DNA of 64,000 nucleotides. Origin: an uncultured Lachnospiraceae bacterium. Lineage in GTDB: Bacteria; Bacillota; Clostridia; Lachnospirales; Lachnospiraceae. The notes under the pieces were generated by a model. That model searched no databases. It was not told where the DNA came from and saw only the letters and a list, made by a program, of their open reading frames with translations. The DNA is taken from contig URXX01000002.1 in assembly GCA_900551895.1 (NCBI GenBank), positions 1 to 64,000 of the forward strand. The letters are read 5' to 3'. Positions 24,281 to 33,111 of this stretch are shown one piece after another. The translations under genes and the position numbers were made by a program. Numbering within the stretch: the stretch's first letter is position 1; each line of letters opens with the position of its first letter.

Positions 24281-27200
24281 CTATTTTGTCAAATCTTTTT
24301 CCAATAAATCTACAGATACAAGTGTAGAAACCCCTTTTTCCTGCATGGTAATACCGTACAGTCTGTCTGCGGCAGTCATTGTACCTCGTCTGTGCGTAAT
24401 CACAATAAATTGTGTGTTCTTTGTCAGTTTATGAAGATACTGTGCAAACCTTGTTACGTTTGAATCGTCCAGCGCCGCCTCAATTTCATCTAAAAGACAA
24501 AATGGTGACGGTTTCAGATTTTGAATGGCGAACAATAAAGAAATCGCCGTTAATGCTTTTTCTCCACCGGACAACTGCATCATATTCTGTAGTTTTTTCC
24601 CCGGCGGCTGAGCGATAATACGAATTCCCGCCTCCAATATGTCTTCCTCTTCCATTAGTTCGAGAGTTCCTTTTCCACCGCCAAATAACTGCTTAAATAC
24701 TTTGTCAAACTCGCTTGCAATCTCCTTGAAACGTTCTGCAAACTGTTTTCTCATTGCCGTATCCAACTCTTCGATAATCTGAATAAGCGTTTCTTTCGCC
24801 TCAACCAAATCATCATACTGGTTTTTCAAAAATTCGTACCGTTCGGACACGGTTTTGTAATCTTCTATCGCATTTACATTGACTGAACCTAAACTGCGAA
24901 TATCTGATTTTAACAATTGAATTTGCCGTTTTATCTCGGATAAATCCGTAAAACTTTCATTTCGCAATTCCCGAGCCTTACTGTATGTGATTTCATACTC
25001 TTCCCACATATAATTAATTTGTTTTTCTAAAGTTTCTTCACATCCTTCTTTTTTGCTCGTTAATCGGAAACTTTCCTTATCCAAATCTGCCATATGTTTA
25101 GAGAGTTCTTCCCGCTTTGTGAGGAAATCTTTATTTTGCTGTGTTAGAACTTCTTTTTCGCTGTTTAATTTTTGAATTTTTAATTCAATCTCCTCAAACA
25201 ACTCTTTTGAATTACTGATGGTCGCCTGAATTTCTCGTATTTGCTGTTCTTTTTCTTCAATTTCTAAAGAAGAGTTTTCTTTATTCTGCTGTAGTTGTCG
25301 TAATTCTTCCTGAAACTTGTCTGTTTCCTCTTGTATACGGGAAAGGTTTTCTAAAATAAATTCATTTTTCTGTTCAAAATTTGCCAATGTCAAATGAATA
25401 TTTTCCGCTTTCTGCATCGCATCGTTTTCGGACTGCTTTTCTTTCTCCAAAAGTGCCTGCTGTTCTTCGATTTTTTTATTCAGTTCTGCTTCCATATGCT
25501 CGGAAGTGTCTAATTCAATTTGAATAGATTCCTGATTTTCTAAAAGTTCGGCAACTCTCTCTTCCAGTTCTTTTCCTTCGCGGTGCATATCGCCTGTCAT
25601 CTTTAAAATGTTTTCTTTTTCAGCGTTTGCCTGCGTCAAATTCATCTTCAATGTATTTTGAATAACATATTTTTTCTGCAGTTGTTGTTTTATTTCCTCA
25701 ATTTTTTCATAGCAACCGGCTCTTTGGTGTTTTACCTCTGCAATCTCTGCCTCCATAGAAGTCATTTCTTTTTTCAACTGTACAACTGTTTTTTCAAATT
25801 CTTCAATCTCTCTTCGTCTTCCGAGAAGATTACTTGCATTTTTAAATGCTCCACCGGTCATTGCACCGCCCGGATTAATCAACTCTCCTTCTACCGTAAC
25901 AATACGGAGAGATTGTCTGTATTTGCGTGCGAGGGCAATTCCGTCATCAATCTTTTCTACAACAATCGTTCTTCCGAGAAGACTGTCAGCAAGCATTTTA
26001 AATTTATCTTCCACCGTCACAAGTGTATTTGCAAGACCGATTACTCCTTTTTCCCGCAACGCCTCCGGCTGACGAATGCCTCCGCCGGCAGTTACACTCG
26101 TAAGAGGAAGAAATGTTGCACGCCCGAATTTATTCTGTTTCAAATATTGGATCATTCTTTTAGCCGTATTTTCATTGTCTGTTACAATGTTTTGAATACT
26201 TCCTCCAAGCGCTGTTTCAATGGCAATCTCATATGCCTTATCCACCTTGATTAAATCAGCAACAACACCGAGCAGACCTTTTTCCTGTTCCTTTTTTTCC
26301 ATTACCCTGCGTATACTGTTTCCATAACCGTCATATCTCTCTGTAATGTTTTTTAAGGACTCCAGCCGCGACGCCTCTCTGTGGTATGCCGTCTGCCCTA
26401 TTCGCAATTGTTCCGTCTGTTTTGCAAGCGTTTTTTGCAGACTTTCTATCTTTTCCTCCTGCTCCTTCACTTCCGCAACATAACTTTCAATTTCTTCGGT
26501 AATTCCCTTTAATTCTCGTTCATGTTTTTGAATTGTTTCGTCCTGTACACTCACATCACTGCTGATTTCAATTAATTTCTGATTCATCTCCGCCTTACGG
26601 ACACGCATCTGTTCAAGCAACGTATCAAAATGCTGCATTTTCGCTTTTGTCCCTGCTCTGTGATTCAGCACGTCCATAATATCCTGTTTCCACTGTTCAA
26701 CACCGGCGGTTAATTCCGTAATACGCAACTGTATTCCGGTCAGTCGGGAACTGATTTCATTTTCCAAATTTTTCTGTGTGTCCAACTGCTCCTGTAACAA
26801 ACTCTGTTCTTTTGCATATTCTTCCTGTTGTTTTTTGCGTTCTGCAATTTCTTCATAAATATGGGAAGAACGCTGTGCAAAATGCTCATCGCTCATCTTG
26901 GCGCTATTAATCTGTTCTTTCAATAACTCAATCTGTCCTTCTAACTGTTGCTTCAATAGATGTGTTTCGTTGAGTTGATTTTTTGTACGCTCCATTGTAT
27001 CGTCAATTTCTTCTAACTGACCTTCAATTTCTTCATACTCTGTCTTTGTCTGATTGTATTTCGTCTGCGCAGCGCGAAGTTCCTCCTGTGCATTTTCTAA
27101 CTGCTTCTCCACCTCTTGGATTTGTTCACGTATACGCACACTTTCCAACAAAAATAGGTTAATATCGTATAACTTTAATTCCTCTTTCTTTTTTAAATAT

Positions 27201-27841
27201 TCTTTTGCTTTCTCGGACTGTTTTTCCAGCGGACCAATCTGCTTTTCCAACTCAGATAAAATATCCGTAACACGAAGTAAATTTTGTGTTTCCTCCTCCA
27301 GTTTTTTCACGGACATATTTTTTCTCTTTTTAAATTTAACGATTCCCGCCGCCTCATCAAATAACTCACGGCGTTCCTCCGGCTTTCCGCTTAAAATTTT
27401 ATCAATCTGTCCCTGTCCGATAATGGAGTAGCCCTCTTTACCGATACCCGTGTCATAAAACAATTCATTTACATCTTTTAAACGGCATATACTTCCGTTA
27501 ATTAAATATTCGCTTTCTCCTGAGCGATACAGTTTTCGTGTCACCGTAACTTCCTGAAAATCAATGGCTAACTGGTGGTCTGTATTGTCAAGAGTAATGG
27601 CAACAGAGGCGTAACTCAGCGGTTTTCTGTTTTCTGTCCCCGAGAAAATAACATCCTGCATAGAACCGCCACGCAGTTGTTTTGCCCTCTGCTCTCCGAG
27701 AACCCACCTGACTGCATCGGCCACATTACTTTTACCGCTCCCGTTTGGACCGACAATTCCGGTAATTCCATTATGAAAATCAAATACAATTTTGTTGGCA
27801 AAGGACTTAAATCCCTGTACCTCAATACTTTTCAAATACAT
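24281..27841 (-). CDS. smc: Chromosome partition protein SMC
   Basis: A 1186-residue condensin ATPase. Walker A GPNGSGKSNVADAVRW lies near residue 32. Two long coiled coils flank a hinge at about 510-650, which contains the GGAMTGGAFKN segment. The signature LSGGEKALTAISLLFAIQ and Walker B PFCLLDEIEAALDD are near the C-terminus. It organises and segregates chromosomes with ScpA and ScpB, which are not in the window. The order rnc-smc-ftsY is as in Bacillus. Confidence 0.98.
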   Translation of the reverse strand: MYLKSIEVQGFKSFANKIVFDFHNGITGIVGPNGSGKSNVADAVRWVLGEQRAKQLRGGSMQDVIFSGTENRKPLSYASVAITLDNTDHQLAIDFQEVTVTRKLYRSGESEYLINGSICRLKDVNELFYDTGIGKEGYSIIGQGQIDKILSGKPEERRELFDEAAGIVKFKKRKNMSVKKLEEETQNLLRVTDILSELEKQIGPLEKQSEKAKEYLKKKEELKLYDINLFLLESVRIREQIQEVEKQLENAQEELRAAQTKYNQTKTEYEEIEGQLEEIDDTMERTKNQLNETHLLKQQLEGQIELLKEQINSAKMSDEHFAQRSSHIYEEIAERKKQQEEYAKEQSLLQEQLDTQKNLENEISSRLTGIQLRITELTAGVEQWKQDIMDVLNHRAGTKAKMQHFDTLLEQMRVRKAEMNQKLIEISSDVSVQDETIQKHERELKGITEEIESYVAEVKEQEEKIESLQKTLAKQTEQLRIGQTAYHREASRLESLKNITERYDGYGNSIRRVMEKKEQEKGLLGVVADLIKVDKAYEIAIETALGGSIQNIVTDNENTAKRMIQYLKQNKFGRATFLPLTSVTAGGGIRQPEALREKGVIGLANTLVTVEDKFKMLADSLLGRTIVVEKIDDGIALARKYRQSLRIVTVEGELINPGGAMTGGAFKNASNLLGRRREIEEFEKTVVQLKKEMTSMEAEIAEVKHQRAGCYEKIEEIKQQLQKKYVIQNTLKMNLTQANAEKENILKMTGDMHREGKELEERVAELLENQESIQIELDTSEHMEAELNKKIEEQQALLEKEKQSENDAMQKAENIHLTLANFEQKNEFILENLSRIQEETDKFQEELRQLQQNKENSSLEIEEKEQQIREIQATISNSKELFEEIELKIQKLNSEKEVLTQQNKDFLTKREELSKHMADLDKESFRLTSKKEGCEETLEKQINYMWEEYEITYSKARELRNESFTDLSEIKRQIQLLKSDIRSLGSVNVNAIEDYKTVSERYEFLKNQYDDLVEAKETLIQIIEELDTAMRKQFAERFKEIASEFDKVFKQLFGGGKGTLELMEEEDILEAGIRIIAQPPGKKLQNMMQLSGGEKALTAISLLFAIQNLKPSPFCLLDEIEAALDDSNVTRFAQYLHKLTKNTQFIVITHRRGTMTAADRLYGITMQEKGVSTLVSVDLLEKDLTK

Positions 27842-27848
27842 ACAGCAC

Positions 27849-28544
27849 CTATTTTAACTTTCTTTTATGTAATTCCAAAATCGCCTGATATGCAGCCTCC
27901 TGTTCTGCTGCTTTCTTTGTTCTTCCCTTTCCGTTGCCATAAATTTCATTTCCGATAGAAACAGAAATAAAGAAAGATTTATTGTGATCAGGTCCTTCTT
28001 CCTTGAGGAGTGTGTACTCAATCGGTTCGTTAAAGTTCCCCTGCACAATCTCTTGCAGGATAGTCTTGCTATCAAAAAAGAGTTTTTTATGTTCCAAATC
28101 ATTTAAAATAAAACGGTGTATAAACTCTTTCGCACTAGCAAAACCACCATCTAAATAAATTGCTCCAATCAATGCTTCCAGGGCATCGGAAGTAAGGGAA
28201 TCTCTGTATCTTCCCCCTGTATTCTCCTCTCCTTTTCCCAAAAGCAGATATGAACCTAAATTCAATTCCCTTGCACAGAACGCCAATGACGGTTCACAGA
28301 CAATACTTGCTCTTGTTCTTGTTAATTCTCCTTCAGGCATCTTTTTATTTTCAAAAAATAAAAATTCACTTGATACAAGTTCCAAAACGGCATCCCCAAG
28401 AAATTCCAAACGCTCATTGCATTCATTCTTTTCCATACGTTTTTCATTGGCATATGAACTATGACGCATTGCCTGACAGAGTAAATCAAACCGTTGAAAT
28501 TTGTACCCAATCTTGTTTTCTAATTCTCTTAATTTTTGCTTCAT
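27849..28544 (-). CDS. rnc: Ribonuclease III
   Basis: A 231-residue double-strand RNase. The signature NERLEFLGDAVLELV holds the metal-binding acidic residues. A second acidic site (DALEALIGAIYLDGG) follows, and a C-terminal dsRNA-binding domain ends GRTKKAAEQEAAYQAILEL. It processes rRNA and structured mRNAs. It heads rnc-smc-ftsY but starts only about 20 bases after the acpP terminator. Confidence 0.97.
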   Translation of the reverse strand: MKQKLRELENKIGYKFQRFDLLCQAMRHSSYANEKRMEKNECNERLEFLGDAVLELVSSEFLFFENKKMPEGELTRTRASIVCEPSLAFCARELNLGSYLLLGKGEENTGGRYRDSLTSDALEALIGAIYLDGGFASAKEFIHRFILNDLEHKKLFFDSKTILQEIVQGNFNEPIEYTLLKEEGPDHNKSFFISVSIGNEIYGNGKGRTKKAAEQEAAYQAILELHKRKLK

Positions 28545-28563
28545 CTTTCTCCCTCATAAAATG

Positions 28564-28586
28564 AAAAAGCCCTCAAGGGCTTTTTC
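28564..28586 (-). terminator. Terminator-like hairpin between acpP and rnc
   Basis: On the minus strand, GAAAAAGCCC, loop TTGA, GGGCTTTTTC: a perfect stem ending in a T-run. Too little space remains before rnc for a usual promoter. Confidence 0.88.
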
Positions 28587-28595
28587 GGTTATTGA

Positions 28596-28826
28596 CTAGT
28601 TAATAGCGTTTTTAATTTGCTCTACCGCATCTCCTACAGTAACGATTTTTTCCGCATCTTCATTTTCAATTTCAATGTCAAATGCTTCTTCAATTCCCAT
28701 GATGATTTGGAAAATATCCAAAGAATCTGCTCCTAAATCATCTACAAAAGTAGTATCCATTGTGATTTCTTCCGGTCCTACATTTAATACATCCTCAATA
28801 ATTGCTTTAATTTTTTCAAATTCCAT
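28596..28826 (-). CDS. acpP: Acyl carrier protein
   Basis: A 76-residue acidic protein of standard length. The phosphopantetheine serine lies in DDLGADSLDIFQIIMGIEE. It carries growing fatty acyl chains. It follows plsX by 25 bases in the usual plsX-acpP order and is capped by its own terminator, which should give it more transcript than the downstream rnc-smc-ftsY genes. Confidence 0.97.
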   Translation of the reverse strand: MEFEKIKAIIEDVLNVGPEEITMDTTFVDDLGADSLDIFQIIMGIEEAFDIEIENEDAEKIVTVGDAVEQIKNAIN

Positions 28827-28851
28827 AGTTAATCCTCTCTTTTCTTATATC

Positions 28852-29865
28852 TTATTCAGCCTTTTTCTGAATGGTTTCTTTAATTTTATCATTGATATGT
28901 TGTTCTTTGAATGTGACACATTGAATAATGGAATTTGCCACCTCTTTCGCCGTGGAATTTCCATGTGTCTTTACAACTAATCCATTCAATCCGAGCAGTG
29001 GTGCACCGCCGTATTCACTTGCGTCAAATTTCTTTAACGTTTCTTTTAAGGTCGGTTTTACTAATAAAGCACCCATTTTACTGCGAATATTTGTCATCAG
29101 CCCTTTTTTGATTTCGCTTATCAGCGTCGAACCGACACCCTCGAATAATTTCAAAATAACATTTCCTACGAAAGCTTCGCAGACAATAACATCCGCTTCC
29201 CCGTGAGGAATCTCTCTCGCCTCTATACTACCGATAAAATTAATATCCTCACACGCTTTTAACAGCGGAAATGTTTCTTTCACTAAGGCATTCCCCTTCT
29301 CTTCTTCAGCACCAATGTTGACAATGGCTACTCTCGGATTTTCAATACCGATAACATTCTTCATATAAATAGAGCCCATCTTGGCAAACTGAACAAGGTG
29401 AGACGGTCTGGCATCTACATTCGCCCCACAGTCAATCAATAAAGAAACTCCCTTTTGTGTTGGAATTAATGGTGCTAACGGCGGCCTTTCAACGCCTTTG
29501 ATACGTCCGACTAAAACCTGTCCGCCTACAAGAATTGCTCCCGAACTTCCTGCGGAAACAAAAGCATCGGCTTCCCCGTTCTTGACCATATTCATCGCTA
29601 CCACAATAGAAGAATCTTTCTTTCTGCGAATTGCCATTACCGGTGGCTCTGCCGTTTCAATAACCTCTGTTGCATTAACAATAGAAATCTGTTCTTTTGG
29701 ATATTCGTATTTCTTCAGTTCCTCTTCGACAACCTTTTCTTGTCCTACAAGAAAAATATGAATATCCTGTCTTTTCGCTACGACATCTATTGCACCCTGA
29801 ATAATTGCTTTAGGTGCATTGTCACCGCCCATAGCATCTAATGCTACTTTTGTAATTTCAGACAT
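28852..29865 (-). CDS. plsX: Phosphate acyltransferase PlsX
   Basis: A 337-residue enzyme making acyl-phosphate from acyl-ACP for phospholipid synthesis. It begins KVALDAMGGDNAPKAIIQGA, and SAGSSGAILVGGQVLVGRI and IDCGANVDARPSHLVQFAKM follow. The gene has AGGAGG ahead of the ATG and its own promoter. It is the first gene of plsX-acpP. Confidence 0.97.
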   Translation of the reverse strand: MSEITKVALDAMGGDNAPKAIIQGAIDVVAKRQDIHIFLVGQEKVVEEELKKYEYPKEQISIVNATEVIETAEPPVMAIRRKKDSSIVVAMNMVKNGEADAFVSAGSSGAILVGGQVLVGRIKGVERPPLAPLIPTQKGVSLLIDCGANVDARPSHLVQFAKMGSIYMKNVIGIENPRVAIVNIGAEEEKGNALVKETFPLLKACEDINFIGSIEAREIPHGEADVIVCEAFVGNVILKLFEGVGSTLISEIKKGLMTNIRSKMGALLVKPTLKETLKKFDASEYGGAPLLGLNGLVVKTHGNSTAKEVANSIIQCVTFKEQHINDKIKETIQKKAE

Positions 29866-29892
29866 ACTTCTACCTCCTAATTGCTAATGCTA

Positions 29893-29921
29893 ATTTTACT
29901 AAACATTACCTTAAAAAGCAA
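29893..29921 (-). promoter_or_regulatory. Promoter of plsX-acpP
   Basis: On the minus strand, TTGCTT (29916-29921), a 17-base spacer and TAAAAT (29893-29898). It lies after the rpmF terminator. I see no FapR-type operator. Confidence 0.55.
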
Positions 29922-29940
29922 TACCCAATTTTCATACAGA

Positions 29941-29975
29941 AAAAGCGTGAGTTCACATTACAAACTCACGCTTTT
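29941..29975 (-). terminator. Terminator of yceD-rpmF
   Basis: Perfect 13-bp stem AAAAGCGTGAGTT (29941-29953) with its complement at 29963-29975, with T-runs on both strands. Confidence 0.88.
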
Positions 29976-29991
29976 CAGGCATAAACACCTA

Positions 29992-30171
29992 TTAGTCAAC
30001 TGAAATAATTTCTTTTTTGTTGTATGAGCCACAAGCTTTACATACGCGATGAGGCATCATTAATTCTCCACATTTGCTGCATTTTACTAAATTTGGAGCA
30101 CTCATTTTCCAGTTCGCTCTTCTTTTGTCTCTTCTTGCTTTAGAAGATTTATTTTTTGGACAAATTGACAT
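29992..30171 (-). CDS. rpmF: 50S ribosomal protein L32
   Basis: A 59-residue protein read from the ATG at 30169-30171. It begins MSICPKNKSSKARRDKRRAN and contains the zinc ribbon CSKCGELMMPHRVCKACG, so this is the four-cysteine, zinc-binding form. It starts 3 bases after the yceD stop, the near-universal yceD-rpmF pair. Confidence 0.97.
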   Translation of the reverse strand: MSICPKNKSSKARRDKRRANWKMSAPNLVKCSKCGELMMPHRVCKACGSYNKKEIISVD

Positions 30172-30174
30172 AGA

Positions 30175-30693
30175 TTACACCTCCTTAAAATTCTTAAACA
30201 CATCGCGGATAACTGACATTCTAGGGTCAAGACTCGTATCTTCACAGTCACAAGTTCCCTCATTTAGATTTTGACCACATACGTTGCAAATGCCTTTACA
30301 GTCATCGCTGCATAGAATTTTCATCGGCCATCCTATCAAAATCTCATTGTAGAGTAATTTGTCTACGTCTAAATGATATCCGTCAATATAATTCTTTTCA
30401 TCTAATTCGTCTTTCTGTTCATCACTTAAATCGACAGTTTTCTCAAAATCAAGTCCAAATTCTGTCGGAACGTCCGCTAAACAGCGGTCGCAAGGAATTG
30501 TAATAGTAAGTTTTGTACTTCCTTTAATTAAAAGTTCTCTTCCCTTTATGTGTTTAATCACAATATGAAGAGCATCTTTCTCTGTAATAGGAAAAGCACC
30601 TAACTCGCTTTTGAATTCTTCCATCTCAATCGGACAATCTTGTTCAATTGTCTTATGATGTTCAGACAAAACATCTGATAGGTTTATTAACAT
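30175..30693 (-). CDS. yceD: DUF177 / YceD-family protein
   Basis: About 172 residues. The family is needed for normal 23S rRNA accumulation in several organisms. The protein has a CDRCLADVPTEF segment in the middle and a cysteine-rich C-terminal part (CSDDCKGICNVCGQNLNEG), probably binding zinc. The ATG at 30691-30693 has GGAG upstream, and I prefer it to an ATG six codons earlier. Its neighbour rpmF supports the call. Confidence 0.9.
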   Translation of the reverse strand: MLINLSDVLSEHHKTIEQDCPIEMEEFKSELGAFPITEKDALHIVIKHIKGRELLIKGSTKLTITIPCDRCLADVPTEFGLDFEKTVDLSDEQKDELDEKNYIDGYHLDVDKLLYNEILIGWPMKILCSDDCKGICNVCGQNLNEGTCDCEDTSLDPRMSVIRDVFKNFKEV

Positions 30694-30720
30694 AGCGTTA
30701 CTCCTATTCATACCTAAACT

Positions 30721-30748
30721 ATTATATCATGTAAAATAGATTTGTCAA
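30721..30748 (-). promoter_or_regulatory. Promoter of yceD-rpmF
   Basis: On the minus strand, TTGACA (30743-30748), a 16-base spacer and TATAAT (30721-30726). Confidence 0.8.
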
Positions 30749-30769
30749 TTCATTCTTGAAAAAATTTTA

Positions 30770-31960
30770 TTAAATCAACGCAACTGTTTCACGAGCGATT
30801 GCAAGTTCTTCGTTTGTAGGTACAACTAATACTTTTACTTTGGAATCCGGTGTAGAAATCATAATTTCTTCTCCGCGTTTTGCGTTCGCCTCTTCATCTA
30901 CGGTGATACCTAAATATCCAAGATATTCGCAAACTTTTGAACGAACAATACATACATTTTCACCGATTCCCGCTGTAAATGCGATTGCATCTACTCCGTT
31001 CATTGCCGCTGCATAACTTCCTACATATTTTGCTACACGGTAGCAAAATACATCAAGAGCAATCTGTGCCGGTTTGTTTCCGTTTGCTGCTCCGGCAGTT
31101 AAATCACGGAAATCACTTGATAAGTTGTCGGATAAACCGAATACACCTGATTTCTTATTTAATACGTTCATTAATCCGGCAATATCTAAGTCTTCTTTCT
31201 TTGCAATAAATTCAAGAATTGCAGGGTCAATATCGCCTGAACGAGTTCCCATTACTAACCCCTCCAAAGGAGTAAGTCCCATAGAAGTATCTACTGATTT
31301 TCCATTTTTAACAGCACATACACTTGCGCCGTTTCCTAAATGGCATACAACTGTTTTTAATTCTTCGTATGGTTTTTCTAACAATTCTGCCACTCTTTTA
31401 GAAACAAAACTGTGGCTTGTTCCGTGGAAACCATAACGTCTTACTTTATATTTTTCATAATATTCATATGGAAGTCCGTACATATAGGCAGCCTCAGGCA
31501 TTGTCTGATGAAATGCTGTATCAAATACGGCAACCATTGGAGTTTCAGGCATTAATTTTGCACAGGCATTAATACCGATTAAGTTTGCAGGGTTGTGCAA
31601 CGGCGCTAAATCGTTACATTCTTCGATTGCAGAGATAACTTCATCTGTAATCACTACAGAATTCGCAAATTTTTCTCCGCCATGTACAACACGATGTCCT
31701 ACCGCATTAATTTCTTCCAAACTTTTTACTACTCCTGTTTCAGCATCTGTGAGTGCATCAATAACAAACTGAATTGCCTCTGTATGTGTAGGCATTGGTT
31801 TTTCTGTTGTCACTTTGTCTTTTCCTGCCGGCTGGTATGTAAGACTGCCGTCAATACCGATTCTCTCACAAAGACCTTTTGCAAGTACACCTTCTGTTTC
31901 AGAATTGATTAACTGAAATTTTAATGATGAACTACCGCAATTAATAACTAATACATTCAT
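30770..31960 (-). CDS. ackA: Acetate kinase
   Basis: About 396 residues of the ASKHA fold. Visible are VINCGSSSLKFQLI at the start, VGHRVVHGGEKF, then YGFHGTSHSFVSKRV, then VVCHLGNGASVCAV and AFTAGIGENVCIVR. It makes ATP and acetate from acetyl phosphate. The ATG at 31958-31960 follows the GGAGG site. The ATG five codons earlier overlaps that site and is unlikely. It is paired with pta, 54 bases upstream. Confidence 0.97.
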   Translation of the reverse strand: MNVLVINCGSSSLKFQLINSETEGVLAKGLCERIGIDGSLTYQPAGKDKVTTEKPMPTHTEAIQFVIDALTDAETGVVKSLEEINAVGHRVVHGGEKFANSVVITDEVISAIEECNDLAPLHNPANLIGINACAKLMPETPMVAVFDTAFHQTMPEAAYMYGLPYEYYEKYKVRRYGFHGTSHSFVSKRVAELLEKPYEELKTVVCHLGNGASVCAVKNGKSVDTSMGLTPLEGLVMGTRSGDIDPAILEFIAKKEDLDIAGLMNVLNKKSGVFGLSDNLSSDFRDLTAGAANGNKPAQIALDVFCYRVAKYVGSYAAAMNGVDAIAFTAGIGENVCIVRSKVCEYLGYLGITVDEEANAKRGEEIMISTPDSKVKVLVVPTNEELAIARETVALI

Positions 31961-32014
31961 TTTCTTTTCCTCCATCTTATTTTATATCATAATCATTCCT
32001 ATCAGATGATTAGA

Positions 32015-33010
32015 TTATTCAGCCTGAGCCTGTACTGCTGTAATGGCAACAACACCTTCGATATCTTTTGCGCTGCATCCGCGTGATAAATCATTAACCG
32101 GTTTTGCGATTCCCTGTGTCAATGGTCCGTACGCTTCTGCTTTTGCCAATCTCTGTACCAGTTTGTATCCGATATTTCCTGCATCTAAGTCAGGGAAAAT
32201 AAGAACGTTTGCATGACCTGCAACTTTGCTTCCCGGCGCTTTTGATTCTCCGATTTCAGGAACAATCGCTGCATCTAACTGTAATTCTCCGTCTAACATT
32301 AAGTCCGGTGCAAGTTCTTTTGCAATACGAGTCGCTTCCACTACTTTATCTACGTCAGCATGTTTTGCACTTCCCTTTGTAGAGTGAGAAAGCATTGCCA
32401 CTTTCGGTTCTTCTCCTACAAGTAATTTGAATGAATCTGCTGATGAAAGTGCGATTGCCGCTAATTTTTCAGGATCCGGATTCTGTTCAAGTCCTGAATC
32501 ACCGAAAATAAATGTTCCGTTTGCACCCATTTCACAATCAGGCACAACCATAACGAAAAATGCAGATACTAATTTTGTTCCCGGTTTTGTTTTTAAAATC
32601 TGTAAACATGGTCTTAATGTATCCGCTGTAGAGTGGCACGCTCCCGATACCATTCCGTCTGCATCGCCCATTTTTACCATCATAACACCGTAATATAAGT
32701 AGTTGTTCAAAAGAAGTTCTTTTGCCTGATCTTCTGTCATTCCTTTTGCCTGACGAAGTTCTACTAATTTTTCGATGTAACCTGCTGTTCTTTCATCTGT
32801 TGCAGGGTCTACGATAGTTGCTCCGCTAATATCAAATCCTGCACGGTTTTTCTCAATTTCCTCTCTGCTTCCAACTAATATTAGGTTTGCAGTTCCTTCT
32901 CTTAATACAGCCTCTGCTGCTTCGTATGTTCTGATATCTTCCGTTTCAGGAAGTACAATTGTTTTTTTATCGGCTTTCGCCTTTGCTTTAATTTCGTCAA
33001 TAAATCCCAT
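32015..33010 (-). CDS. pta: Phosphate acetyltransferase
   Basis: A 331-residue short-form Pta converting acetyl-CoA to acetyl phosphate. Family segments include DADGMVSGACHSTADTLRP, then FIFGDSGLEQNPDPEKLA and the C-terminal ANVLIFPDLDAGNIGYKLVQ. It lacks the N-terminal regulatory domain of the enterobacterial enzyme. It heads pta-ackA, the main ATP-yielding end of fermentation. Confidence 0.96.
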   Translation of the reverse strand: MGFIDEIKAKAKADKKTIVLPETEDIRTYEAAEAVLREGTANLILVGSREEIEKNRAGFDISGATIVDPATDERTAGYIEKLVELRQAKGMTEDQAKELLLNNYLYYGVMMVKMGDADGMVSGACHSTADTLRPCLQILKTKPGTKLVSAFFVMVVPDCEMGANGTFIFGDSGLEQNPDPEKLAAIALSSADSFKLLVGEEPKVAMLSHSTKGSAKHADVDKVVEATRIAKELAPDLMLDGELQLDAAIVPEIGESKAPGSKVAGHANVLIFPDLDAGNIGYKLVQRLAKAEAYGPLTQGIAKPVNDLSRGCSAKDIEGVVAITAVQAQAE

Positions 33011-33048
33011 GATTTAAAGCCCCTTTCATTTGTTCTCATATATTCTTT

Positions 33049-33077
33049 ATTATAACGCAAACGTATTTTGTATACAA
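33049..33077 (-). promoter_or_regulatory. Promoter of pta-ackA with a GntR-type palindrome
   Basis: On the minus strand, TTGTAT (33072-33077), a 17-base spacer and TATAAT (33049-33054). The -35 box lies in the palindrome TTGTATACAA (33068-33077), identical to the centre of the GntR-icd operator at 22816-22839. Confidence 0.7.
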
Positions 33078-33111
33078 GGCATATAATGTCTATTTTCAAG
33101 TACAATGTGGA

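Noticed and set aside
25658..26254. A 198-residue plus-strand frame
   Set aside because: It lies wholly opposite smc, has low-complexity Phe/Ser/Cys-rich composition and no RBS. It is a mirror of the real gene.
29866..29940. FapR-type operator at the plsX promoter
   Set aside because: No palindrome of the expected form is present; only short repeated TTAGC/TAGCA words are seen.
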